Assembly: GCA_016281475.1 (NCBI GenBank)
Contig: JAEEIS010000197.1
Span: forward strand, 1 to 27,891
Length of the DNA stretch: 27,891 nt
Source: Bacteroidales bacterium
GTDB lineage: Bacteria > Bacteroidota > Bacteroidia > Bacteroidales > P3
Reading direction: 5' to 3'
The translations under genes and the position numbers were made by a program. Shown here in pieces: positions 1 to 7,191 of the stretch. The notes under the pieces were generated by a model. The model saw only the letters and a list, made by a program, of their open reading frames with translations. It was not told the DNA's origin and searched no databases. Positions within the stretch are counted from its first letter, which is position 1. Every line of letters begins with the position of its first letter.

Positions 1-23
1 CAGACCGTGTTCAAGACATTCTC

Positions 24-47
24 AAAAAAAAGCGGAGCTTGACTCCG
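24..47 (-). terminator. Intrinsic terminator of tRNA-Val
   Basis: Read on the minus strand, a 5-bp CGGAG/CTCCG stem with a 5-nt loop is followed by a run of eight T (plus-strand A24-A31). It starts about 10 nt after the 3' end of the tRNA, where an intrinsic terminator for a single-gene tRNA transcript is expected. Confidence 0.75.
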
Positions 48-57
48 ACCTTCTTTG

Positions 58-132
58 TGATCTGTAACAGATTTGAACTGTTGACCTCTTGCCTGTCAAG
101 CAAGCGCTCTAAACCAACTGAGCTAACAGATC
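58..132 (-). tRNA. tRNA-Val (anticodon GAC)
   Basis: The minus strand folds as a complete cloverleaf. The acceptor stem is GATCTGT paired with ACAGATC. The D arm is GCTC/GAGC with loop AGTTGGTTTA. The anticodon stem is CTTGC/GCAAG around loop TTGACAG, and the T arm is AACAG/CTGTT around TTCAAAT. Anticodon GAC reads valine codons GUC/GUU. The discriminator base is A73, and CCA is not encoded (CAA follows). It has its own promoter upstream and a terminator downstream, so it looks monocistronic. Confidence 0.93.
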
Positions 133-154
133 ATTTACTCTTGAAAAGCGGGTG

Positions 155-185
155 CAAAAGTACGAACTTTTTCCGAATTGACAAA
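155..185 (-). promoter_or_regulatory. Bacteroidota promoter for tRNA-Val
   Basis: On the minus strand, TTTG (185-182) is separated by exactly 19 nt from TACTTTTG (162-155). This matches the -33/-7 consensus TTTG-N19-21-TAnnTTTG of the Bacteroidota primary sigma factor. The expected start near 150 lies about 18 nt upstream of the tRNA 5' end. Confidence 0.8.
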
Positions 186-330
186 ATATTTTTTTTCAAA
201 AACATCGCAACTCACTGATACTAAACAAAACTTTTTTATCTACACCTATTTTAAAACGCCGATTTTTCTTCCTTTATTCCCATTTCTGACAGAATTTTCA
301 ATGAATTTACATGATTGTTCAATCACCTAT

Positions 331-419
331 TTGTGTAAACACATGTATTTCTTACACTTCCACGTATCACACGTATTCTCATGTATCTTTCAATACTTGC
401 GATACGCACCATACGTGGA
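331..419. repeat. GTAT/ATAC dyad array in the fadD1-tRNA spacer
   Basis: The 311-nt spacer 133-443 holds the tRNA promoter and this structured block and no credible gene. TCCACGTAT (359-367) is mirrored exactly by ATACGTGGA (411-419). Between and within the arms are three GTAT words starting at 364, 373 and 383, then three ATAC words starting at 393, 402 and 411, spaced 9-10 bp. A smaller dyad GTGTAA/TTACAC lies just left of it. It could be an operator array, or an RNA hairpin at the 3' end of the acyl-CoA ligase transcript. No T-run follows, so a classical terminator is not evident. Confidence 0.5.
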
Positions 420-443
420 GATTTAAACAATCAAGCAACATGC

Positions 444-2315
444 TTACTTCCGCTTGCCGAAACCGAAGTTAGGCAGGTCGACACTGCGGAAGGCGGAGAA
501 AAGCGGATTGCTGGATGCTGCCTCCTTGCCGTAGATGTCGGCTATCAGCCCTTTGTACTTCTCCTTAAGGAGGTTTCGCTTCACCTTGAGGGTCGGCGAC
601 AGCAGCCCGTTGGCGGAGGTCCACTCGTCGGTGACGAGGCGGAAGGCCTTTATCTGCTCATGCGCGGCAAAGTTGCGGTTAATCTCGTCGATGACCTTCT
701 TAAACTTCTCCTTTGTCTCAGGGAGTGCCAGCAGCTGCTCGTTGTCGCGATAGTGCAGATGATACTTCAGCGCCCAATAGTGCAGCGTGTTGAAGTTGGG
801 CGATATGATGACGGCCGCACTCTTCTCGTTCTCGCCGACCACCATAGCCTGGTCGATATACTCCGACTCGCGCAACTTGTTTTCTAGCAGCTGCGGGGCT
901 ATATACTTGCCAGCCGACAGCTTGAAGATGTCCTTCTTGCGGTCGGTGATGCGGAGGTACTTAGGCCCGGTAATGCCACCCACCATCTCGCCCACGTCGC
1001 CAGTGTGGAACCAGCCGTCGGCATCGATGACCTGCGCCGTGTATTCGGGGTCTTTGAAATAGCCCAGCATGACGTGCGGTCCGCGGGTGAGTATCTCGCC
1101 ATCCTCGGCAAACGATACCTCCACGCCACTCAGCACTGGTCCTACGGTGCCGATGCGCACGTTGCCGTGGGCGGGGTCGTTCACCGCAATGACGGGCGAA
1201 GTCTCCGAGAGGCCGTAGCCCTCGTAAATATTGATGCCCGCCGCCGCAAAGGTGCGTATCATTCGGGGTTGGATGCTGCTGGAGCCGGTGATGACAATCA
1301 GGCGGTTGCCACCAAAACGCTCGCGCCAGTGGCGGTACACCGCATGGTCGAAGAAGCGCTGCGAAATCTGGTAGCCCAGCGACACCTTCTTCAAAAGCGT
1401 ATAGTCATAACGCGCCCCATGCTTGAAGGCGCGGGTATAAATCTTCTTTTTCAGCCCACGGAAATCCTTGCCGGCGGCATACAGCTTGTCGTACACCATC
1501 TCCAGCACACGCGGCACGGCGCAGAACCCATGCGCATGTATCTCACACATATTCTGCTGTATGGTACCCATGCTCTCGGCATAGTAGATGCTCACGCCCT
1601 TGGTCTGGAAGTGGTAGTTCATGCTGCGCTCATACATGTGGTTGAGCGGCAGGAAACTGAGGATGCGGCAGTCGGAGGTCATGGGGTTCACCTTCTCGTG
1701 TGCAAGGAAGTTGGAGCACATGTTGCGGTGCGAGAGCATCACCCCCTTGGGGTCGCCCGTAGTGCCGCTGGTGTAGATGAGCGTCGCCCAGTCGTCGGGC
1801 TTCACCGACTCCTTAATCTGCTCCACGACAGGTGCGTTCTTCTCGCGGCTGGCAATGCCCGCCTTCAAGATTTCGAGCATACGGTGCTCGCCCTCGATGC
1901 TAGCCATCGTGAAGATGGTGGGCGGATTCTCCATCTTGGCAAGTGCAGGACGGATGCGGTTCAGCAACATGCCGTTGCTGACAAACACATAGCGCGCCTC
2001 GCTATGGTTGAAAATATAATAGTAGTTGTCGGCACTCAAAGTGGGATAGATAGGCACATGCACTATGCCCGTCATGGCCAACGCCATGTCGATAAAGTTC
2101 CATTCGGGGCAGTTGGCCGACATGGTGATGACGCGGTCGCCTCGTTTGAGTCCAAATTCCAACAGGCCGTAGGCCAAATAATGAGCATATTTATAGTAGT
2201 CGTGGGTGCTGTAGCGAACCCATTCGCCCTTTTCTTTACATGCCAGTATATCCTCCTTTTCCGGGAAATTGGTGACAAGGTGATCCAGCAGGTCGAAAGT
2301 ACGGGTTATTTCCAT
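444..2315 (-). CDS. Long-chain acyl-CoA ligase, AMP-forming (paralogue 1)
   Basis: The 623-aa protein belongs to the ANL adenylate-forming superfamily. It should activate a fatty acid to acyl-AMP and then acyl-CoA at the cytoplasmic face of the membrane. The phosphate-binding motif YTSGTTGDPKG is at residues 181-191. Later come YGLSET (A5), GWFHTGD (A7), TDRKKDIFKLSAGKYI (A8), and near the C-terminus SPTLKVKR, which carries the catalytic lysine. Length and N-terminal layout fit the long-chain (FAA1-like) branch common in Bacteroidota rather than acetyl-CoA synthetase. It is transcribed divergently from trkA from a -7 box at 2434-2427, with a leader of roughly 100 nt containing a hairpin. A second ligase with the same motifs lies at 16657-18429. 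The chain-length preference cannot be read from the sequence. Confidence 0.9.
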   Translation of the reverse strand: MEITRTFDLLDHLVTNFPEKEDILACKEKGEWVRYSTHDYYKYAHYLAYGLLEFGLKRGDRVITMSANCPEWNFIDMALAMTGIVHVPIYPTLSADNYYYIFNHSEARYVFVSNGMLLNRIRPALAKMENPPTIFTMASIEGEHRMLEILKAGIASREKNAPVVEQIKESVKPDDWATLIYTSGTTGDPKGVMLSHRNMCSNFLAHEKVNPMTSDCRILSFLPLNHMYERSMNYHFQTKGVSIYYAESMGTIQQNMCEIHAHGFCAVPRVLEMVYDKLYAAGKDFRGLKKKIYTRAFKHGARYDYTLLKKVSLGYQISQRFFDHAVYRHWRERFGGNRLIVITGSSSIQPRMIRTFAAAGINIYEGYGLSETSPVIAVNDPAHGNVRIGTVGPVLSGVEVSFAEDGEILTRGPHVMLGYFKDPEYTAQVIDADGWFHTGDVGEMVGGITGPKYLRITDRKKDIFKLSAGKYIAPQLLENKLRESEYIDQAMVVGENEKSAAVIISPNFNTLHYWALKYHLHYRDNEQLLALPETKEKFKKVIDEINRNFAAHEQIKAFRLVTDEWTSANGLLSPTLKVKRNLLKEKYKGLIADIYGKEAASSNPLFSAFRSVDLPNFGFGKRK

Positions 2316-2334
2316 GTTATCTCTGTTTTACTGT

Positions 2335-2400
2335 TTAATGTTCAGTGTTTAATGTTTGTGTTGGGCTGCCGCCCGCAAACCTTAAACGATAAACCACAAA
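2335..2400. repeat. Low-complexity hairpin in the fadD1 leader
   Basis: GTTTAATGTTTG and GCAAACCTTAAAC (2347-2387) form an imperfect inverted repeat around a GGGC-tgcc-GCCC core. A second GTTTAATGTTC-type half repeat lies next to it. It falls in the predicted 5' leader of the leftward acyl-CoA ligase. It resembles in style the repeat-rich spacers at 5412, 12472, 22829 and 25303. Confidence 0.55.
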
Positions 2401-2426
2401 CCAATTTTAACTATATTTTGAATTTG

Positions 2427-2434
2427 CAAAAATA
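2427..2434 (-). promoter_or_regulatory. -7 box for acyl-CoA ligase 1
   Basis: The minus strand reads TATTTTTG, a full match to TAnnTTTG. No good -33 TTTG is visible at 19-21 nt. It is divergent from the trkA box 52 bp away. Confidence 0.5.
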
Positions 2435-2486
2435 CCTCTTTTTTTTGAATTATTACATTTATTTTCTCTATATGCACATTTTTTTG

Positions 2487-2494
2487 TACTTTTG
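2487..2494 (+). promoter_or_regulatory. -7 box for the trk cluster
   Basis: TACTTTTG matches TAnnTTTG and is followed by CA, 29 nt before the trkA ATG. The -33 element is weak. The box probably drives trkA and at least the first trkH. Confidence 0.55.
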
Positions 2495-2523
2495 CACCCT
2501 CAAAAAAAAGAACCTATCGTAAC

Positions 2524-3864
2524 ATGAACATCATCATTGCGGGCGACGGAGAGGTAGGTTTCTACCTCGCAAAATCGCTGACTGAGCTGAACCACAACAT
2601 CACCGTTGTCGACCCCAACTCCGAGCTGCTCAAGCGGTTGGAGAAGGACACCGACCTCCTCACCATTGCCGGCTCCTCCACCTCGCCACAGGTGCTGGCG
2701 GATGCCAATGTGGGCGACTGCGACCTCTTTCTTGCCGTGCTGCACGACGAGAGCATCAACCTCATCAGCTGCGTCCTCGCCAAGAAACTGAAGGCCAAAA
2801 AGACCGTGGCCCGCATCACCAATGCCGAACTTTTGCTGCCCAAACATCGCGACATGTTCCGCGACCTGGGGGTCGACGAGATGGTCTGCCCCGAGCGCAT
2901 CGCCGCCAAGGAAATCACCAACCTGCTCAACAACTCGGTCGCTACCGAATTCTTCGACTTCTCCGGCGGCCTGCTCACCATGTACGTGATTCACCTCGAG
3001 GCCGACTCCCCCGTCATCAACCACAGCGTGCAGGAGTTGGTGCAGACCTACACCTCCCTCCAGGTGCGCATCGTCGCCATTCTCCGCAACGGCATGACCA
3101 TCATCCCCCATGCCGACACCGTCTTCCAACAGGGCGACCTCGCCTACCTTATCAGCCGCCCCAACCAGCTCGACACCATCAAGCAGGTGTCGGGCAAACA
3201 CGACGTGTCCATCAACAAGGCCATGATTGTAGGTGCCGGGCGTGTGGGCCGCTATGCCGCCATGACACTCGAAGACAACATACGCATCACCCTCTTCGAG
3301 GAGTCACGCCCCCGCTGCGAGGAAGCCGCCAACCTGCTCAACAACACCCTCATCATCAACGGCGATGCCACCGACATCGAGCTGCTGAAAGAAGAGGGTC
3401 TGCAGAATACCGATGCCTTTATCGCCGTCACCGACTCGTCCGAGACCAACGTGCTCACCTGCCTCCATGCCAAGAAACTGGGCGTGAAGCGCACTATCGC
3501 GCTGGTCGAAAACACCGGATTCATCAGTCTTTCGCAGGACATCGGCATCGACACCATCATCAACAAAAAGCTCATCACCGCCAGCTACATCTCGCGCTTC
3601 ATCGTCAAGGGCGACGCTGTCCGCAGCAAATGGCTCAGCGGCACCAACGCCGAGCTCATCGAGTTCAGCGTCGGCAAATGGGCTCCCGCCACCCGCCACA
3701 CCATCCGCGAGCTCAACCTGCCCCACGGTGCCACCATCGGCGGCATCATCCGTGGCAACGAGACCATCCTCCCCACCCGCGAAACACAAATCAAGGCCAA
3801 GGACAAGGTGGTCGTCTTCGCCCTCCCCATCGTGATGGAGCAAGTAGCCAAACTCTTCGAATAG
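2524..3864 (+). CDS. trkA: Trk potassium uptake regulatory subunit TrkA
   Basis: This 446-aa cytoplasmic protein is the NAD(H)-binding gating ring of a Trk-type K+ transporter. It shows two tandem RCK units. The first Rossmann motif, AGDGEVG, lies at residues 6-12 with the acidic cofactor residue D30, followed by a TrkA-C-like domain. The second Rossmann motif, VGAGRVG, lies at 236-242 with E-E near 255-260, followed by a second TrkA-C domain ending at the C-terminus. Length fits full-size two-RCK TrkA (about 450 aa) rather than single-RCK KtrA. The ATG is preceded by an A-rich stretch and a Bacteroidota -7 box. The first trkH begins 24 nt after the stop, so transporter and regulator are probably cotranscribed. 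Confidence 0.95.
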   Translation: MNIIIAGDGEVGFYLAKSLTELNHNITVVDPNSELLKRLEKDTDLLTIAGSSTSPQVLADANVGDCDLFLAVLHDESINLISCVLAKKLKAKKTVARITNAELLLPKHRDMFRDLGVDEMVCPERIAAKEITNLLNNSVATEFFDFSGGLLTMYVIHLEADSPVINHSVQELVQTYTSLQVRIVAILRNGMTIIPHADTVFQQGDLAYLISRPNQLDTIKQVSGKHDVSINKAMIVGAGRVGRYAAMTLEDNIRITLFEESRPRCEEAANLLNNTLIINGDATDIELLKEEGLQNTDAFIAVTDSSETNVLTCLHAKKLGVKRTIALVENTGFISLSQDIGIDTIINKKLITASYISRFIVKGDAVRSKWLSGTNAELIEFSVGKWAPATRHTIRELNLPHGATIGGIIRGNETILPTRETQIKAKDKVVVFALPIVMEQVAKLFE

Positions 3865-3888
3865 CACACTTTAACCCAACTCCTCCCT

Positions 3889-5409
3889 TTGTCCGCACAA
3901 TACCACAAACTGCACCTCACCGAGCTCAACCCCTATCAGCAGTTGGGCCTGCGTCAGTTCAACTTCCGACTGATTGCGCGGCTCACTGGCATGATGCTCA
4001 TCTACATGGCCATGAGCATGGCGCTCCCCCTGGCCGTGTCGATCTACACCCGCGACGGTGCCCAGTTTGCCCTTGCCTTCTCTGCCCTCATCATCATGAC
4101 GCTGGGCCTCTTCCTGCGCAACTTCGTTGGCCGCAAGGTCGACTATGGACTCAAGGAGAACGAGAGCTACTGGGTGACGCTTATCGTCTGGCTCGTCATC
4201 CCCTTCTGCGGCACCCTCCCCTACCTCTTCACCGGCGGCCTGGCCTCGTTCACCGATGCCGTCTTCGAGTCCTTCAGCGGCTTCACCACCACGGGCTCCT
4301 CAGTTGTTCCCAAGCCCGAGGAACTGCCCGAAGGGCTGCTGGTCTACCGCGCCTTCACCCAATGGATTGGCGGACTGGGGCTAATGCTCTTCGTGGTGGC
4401 CATCCTGCGCAAGCTCACCAACGGTGCCAGCCAGCTCTACGAAGCCGAATTCTCCGGCACCCAACAGCGCAAGCTCCACCCCCGCCTCGCCCGCAGCGTC
4501 ACCCGCATGTGGGCCATCTACTCCCTCATCACCCTCGTCATGATTGTCGGCCTGCTCCTCTGCCACACCCCCGTGGTCGATGCCCTCTGCCTGGCTTTCA
4601 GCACCGTCTCCACCGGCGGCTTCGTCACCCACACCAGCGGCCTCTCCATCCTCAGCAGCGGCGGGCTTGCGGTAGTCAGCCTGTTCATGTTCCTCAGCGG
4701 TGTCAACGTCGCCATCCTCTACCGCTTCTTTACCCTGCACTGGCGCGACATCGGCCGCGACGAGGAGCTGCGCGCCTATCTTGCCATCTTCTTCTTCTCC
4801 CTCTTCCTCTGCGCACTCGCCTTCCACACCGTCGGCAACGACTGGCTCATCTCCATCCACTACAGCTTCTTCCACATCGCCTCCACCATGTCCACCACCG
4901 GCTTCTTCATCCCCAAGCCCACACACTGGTCGTTCCTCGTCAGCGCCATCACCTTCGTGCTCATCATCGCGGGAGCCTCGGCAGGCTCCACCGGCGGCGG
5001 CATCAAGCTGCGGCGCATCATCATACTGCTCAAATACGTAGGCAACTACTTCACCCGCATGCTCCACCCCAACGCCGTCTTCCGCGTCAAGGTCAACGGC
5101 AAACCCGTCGAGAGCGACTACATCAACAAAATATTCGCCTTCGTGTTCCTCTACATCGCCTTCATCGTAGGCGGAGCCTTCGTGCTCACCCTCTGCGGCT
5201 GCACCATCCCCGACGCCATCTGCATGGCCGCCGCCAACATCAGCAACCTCGGCCCCTCGCCACTGATCAATAACCTCGGCGGCGACCTCGACTACACCCT
5301 CCTCCCCCGCCTTGCCAAATGGACCCTCACCCTGCTCATGCTCGCCGGCCGCCTCGAGCTCTTTGCCATCATTGCCATCGTCTCGCCCGCCTACTGGCGC
5401 CGAGGCTAA
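3889..5409 (+). CDS. trkH: Trk potassium transporter membrane subunit TrkH (copy 1)
   Basis: The 506-aa integral membrane protein belongs to the TrkH/KtrB superfamily of four M1-P-M2 repeats. The filter loops are visible in order: TTTG (residues 133-136), STGG (241-244), STTG (335-338) and NLGP (453-456). Each keeps the selectivity-filter glycine. The loop GSTGGGIKLRR (367-376) is the conserved intramembrane segment. The longest reading uses a TTG start. The first ATG (3991) would fall inside the first membrane helix and remove family-like residues (FNFRLIARLTG), so TTG is preferred. It lies 24 nt after trkA and should form the K+ pathway gated by it. A second, divergent trkH follows. Confidence 0.92.
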   Translation: MSAQYHKLHLTELNPYQQLGLRQFNFRLIARLTGMMLIYMAMSMALPLAVSIYTRDGAQFALAFSALIIMTLGLFLRNFVGRKVDYGLKENESYWVTLIVWLVIPFCGTLPYLFTGGLASFTDAVFESFSGFTTTGSSVVPKPEELPEGLLVYRAFTQWIGGLGLMLFVVAILRKLTNGASQLYEAEFSGTQQRKLHPRLARSVTRMWAIYSLITLVMIVGLLLCHTPVVDALCLAFSTVSTGGFVTHTSGLSILSSGGLAVVSLFMFLSGVNVAILYRFFTLHWRDIGRDEELRAYLAIFFFSLFLCALAFHTVGNDWLISIHYSFFHIASTMSTTGFFIPKPTHWSFLVSAITFVLIIAGASAGSTGGGIKLRRIIILLKYVGNYFTRMLHPNAVFRVKVNGKPVESDYINKIFAFVFLYIAFIVGGAFVLTLCGCTIPDAICMAAANISNLGPSPLINNLGGDLDYTLLPRLAKWTLTLLMLAGRLELFAIIAIVSPAYWRRG

Positions 5410-5411
5410 TT

Positions 5412-5451
5412 CAGAAGTAAAAAGTAAGAACTAGGAACTAAGAAGTAAGAA
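5412..5451. repeat. AAGTAAGAACTA-type direct repeats between the trkH genes
   Basis: The spacer has near-identical words: AGAAGTAA, AAGTAAGAACTA, GGAACTAA and AGAAGTAAGAA. They sit immediately after the first trkH stop. No ATG, GTG or TTG occurs in any forward frame between about 5412 and 5522. Confidence 0.55.
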
Positions 5452-5522
5452 CCCCTAACCCCAACACCCCCAAAGCCACGCAAAACCTACGCTACATACT
5501 CCGTTTCCTCGGCATCCTGCTG

Positions 5523-6929
5523 ATGGTCGAAGGCTCGCTGATACTCAACTGCCTCATTCCGGCATTCCACTTCGCCGACGGCACCGCCTCGCCCATCATG
5601 GCATCGGGCCTCTTCACCTTCAACGTCGGACTGCTGCTGCTCGTCCGCTTCCGCCGTGCCAAACGGCCCTCCGACCGCCGCGCGTCGTACCTCGTCGTAG
5701 TCGCCATGTGGATAGTGCTGCCGCTCTTCGGTACCCTCCCTTTCCTCTCCACCGGCGTGCTGCACTCCTTCGCCGATGCCCTCTTCGAGTCCACCTCCGG
5801 CATCACCTCTACCGGCGCCACCGTCTTCTCCGCCGTCGAGTGGCTGCCCTCCTCCATCCTACTGTGGCGCAGCATGACACAGTGGTTCGGCGGCTTCGGC
5901 ATCGTGCTCCTGGTCCTCGCGCTCGTGCCCTCCATGGGCATCAACAAATACAGCCTCTACACCGCCGAGGCATCGGGCGCGGACAACACCGGCAAGCAAA
6001 CCACCACCATGACCTCCACCGTGCAGCAGACCCTCGGCATCTACCTCATGCTCACCATCGCCTTCGTCTTCGCACTGTGGAAAAGCGGCATGCACGTGTG
6101 GGACGCCGTCAACGTCACCTTCACCAACATCTCCTCCGGCGGCTTCTCCATCTACAACAACAGCCTCGAACGCCTCACCAACGGCCAGCAATACATCGTC
6201 GCCCTCGCCATGCTCTTCAGCGGCATCAACTTCGCCCTGCTCTACAACTTCTTCACCTTCCACTGGGACCGCCTCCACAACAAGCTGGAACAAATCTCCT
6301 TCTACCTCATCGTCTACCTCGTTGCCGCCATCTTCGTCACCCTCGCCCTGCATTTCAACATGGGCTTCGACTGGGGCAACTCGCTCCGCTGCGGCATCGT
6401 GCAGACCATCAGCGTCCTCACCACCACCGGCTCCCTTGCCGCCGACACCCAGCAGTGGTGGGTGCCCATCACCTACCTCTTCGTCGTCCTCTCCCTCTGC
6501 GGCGGCATGGCAGGCTCCACCACCGGCGGACTCAAGGCCATGCGCGTCCTCATCCTCATCCGCAACGTGCGCAAGATACTGCGCGACCGTCTCCACCCCC
6601 GCGCCATCAACCCCGTGCGCCTCAACCACAAGCCCGTCGCCGCCGACATCATCACCAACGTCATGGTCATCTTCCTCGTCTACGCCATCGTCATCTTCCT
6701 CGGCATCCTGATGCTGATGCTCAGCGGCATCAACGCCACCGAGTCGATAGGCGCAGTCATCGCCTGCATCACCGGCTACGGTCCCGGCCTAGGCCTCAGC
6801 GGCGGCTTCGGATGCTATGCCGGCTTCACCCTCGCCGCCAAACTCATCTGCTCCTTCCTCATGGTTCTCGGCCGCCTCGAGTGCCTCACCGTCATCATCC
6901 TCTTCATCCCCGCCTTCTGGCGCAAATAG
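5523..6929 (+). CDS. Second TrkH-type potassium transporter subunit (copy 2)
   Basis: From the first ATG this is a 468-aa TrkH/KtrB-superfamily membrane protein, and a divergent paralogue of the neighbour. Filter segments are TSTG (95-98), SSGG (204-207), TTTG (300-303) and GYGP (418-421), so all four glycines persist while flanking residues differ from copy 1. GSTTGGLKAMR (331-341) is the intramembrane loop. The frame stays open upstream of the ATG to 5442 and encodes QNLRYILRFLGILL, the usual start of TrkH helix 1. That stretch contains no ATG, GTG or TTG. An ACG at 5478 is the best-placed alternative start. The true N-terminus is therefore uncertain by about 15 residues. It is probably cotranscribed with trkA and trkH. 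Confidence 0.88.
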   Translation: MVEGSLILNCLIPAFHFADGTASPIMASGLFTFNVGLLLLVRFRRAKRPSDRRASYLVVVAMWIVLPLFGTLPFLSTGVLHSFADALFESTSGITSTGATVFSAVEWLPSSILLWRSMTQWFGGFGIVLLVLALVPSMGINKYSLYTAEASGADNTGKQTTTMTSTVQQTLGIYLMLTIAFVFALWKSGMHVWDAVNVTFTNISSGGFSIYNNSLERLTNGQQYIVALAMLFSGINFALLYNFFTFHWDRLHNKLEQISFYLIVYLVAAIFVTLALHFNMGFDWGNSLRCGIVQTISVLTTTGSLAADTQQWWVPITYLFVVLSLCGGMAGSTTGGLKAMRVLILIRNVRKILRDRLHPRAINPVRLNHKPVAADIITNVMVIFLVYAIVIFLGILMLMLSGINATESIGAVIACITGYGPGLGLSGGFGCYAGFTLAAKLICSFLMVLGRLECLTVIILFIPAFWRK

Positions 6930-6950
6930 ACCCCTCCCTTAATCAAAAAT

Positions 6951-7105
6951 TTCTCTCCCTTACCGATTTCTACCGTTTCTTACGGTTCCCTACCGCATTG
7001 TACCGATTTCTACTAATGATAAGACTCTTTAAGGCTCATATAGCGATAAAGGAGCTGACAAGAAGACTTGAAAACTCGGCGGTTGTCGGGAGCCTCGTAG
7101 GATTC
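6951..7105 (+). repeat. 10-bp-periodic intergenic repeat element, copy 1
   Basis: Five consecutive 10-nt units of the form TACCGNTTYC run from 6961 to 7010, with a sixth degenerate unit beginning TACT at 7011. A pyrimidine-rich lead (CTCTCCC) precedes them. The 3' part runs through GTCGGGAG (7085-7092). The same architecture occurs in the other orientation at 26825-26980, with the same unit order and the same 74-nt distance from TACT to GTCGGGAG. It occupies most of the 262-nt spacer between trkH copy 2 and ftsE, ending about 60 bp before the ftsE -7 box. Confidence 0.75.
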
Positions 7106-7163
7106 AACAGGGAGAAGTTTAAAAAAAATCCGCTCGCACGCCTGTTATTACAGAAAAAAGTAG

Positions 7164-7171
7164 TACTTTTG
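7164..7171 (+). promoter_or_regulatory. -7 box for ftsE-like gene
   Basis: TACTTTTG followed by CA matches TAnnTTTG. A partial -33 (CCTG, 7141-7144) stands at the right 19-nt spacing. The leader to the ATG is only about 15-20 nt. Confidence 0.6.
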
Positions 7172-7191
7172 CAATTTGAAATATTGTATCT

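Noticed and set aside
178..426. An 82-codon rightward ORF in the tRNA-Val/fadD1 spacer
   Set aside because: AT-rich Phe/Tyr/His-rich translation typical of non-coding spacer; it runs through the dyad array and the tRNA promoter.
1005..2522. A 505-codon rightward frame antisense to the acyl-CoA ligase
   Set aside because: It is the antisense shadow of a gene with all ANL motifs; its product has His/Val-rich composition and no family features.
3630..5273. A 547-codon open frame overlapping trkA and trkH, and a similar 505-codon frame at 5708-7225
   Set aside because: They encode runs of Arg, His and Pro produced by reading C-ending codons of the real trk genes in another frame. No domain or start context supports them.
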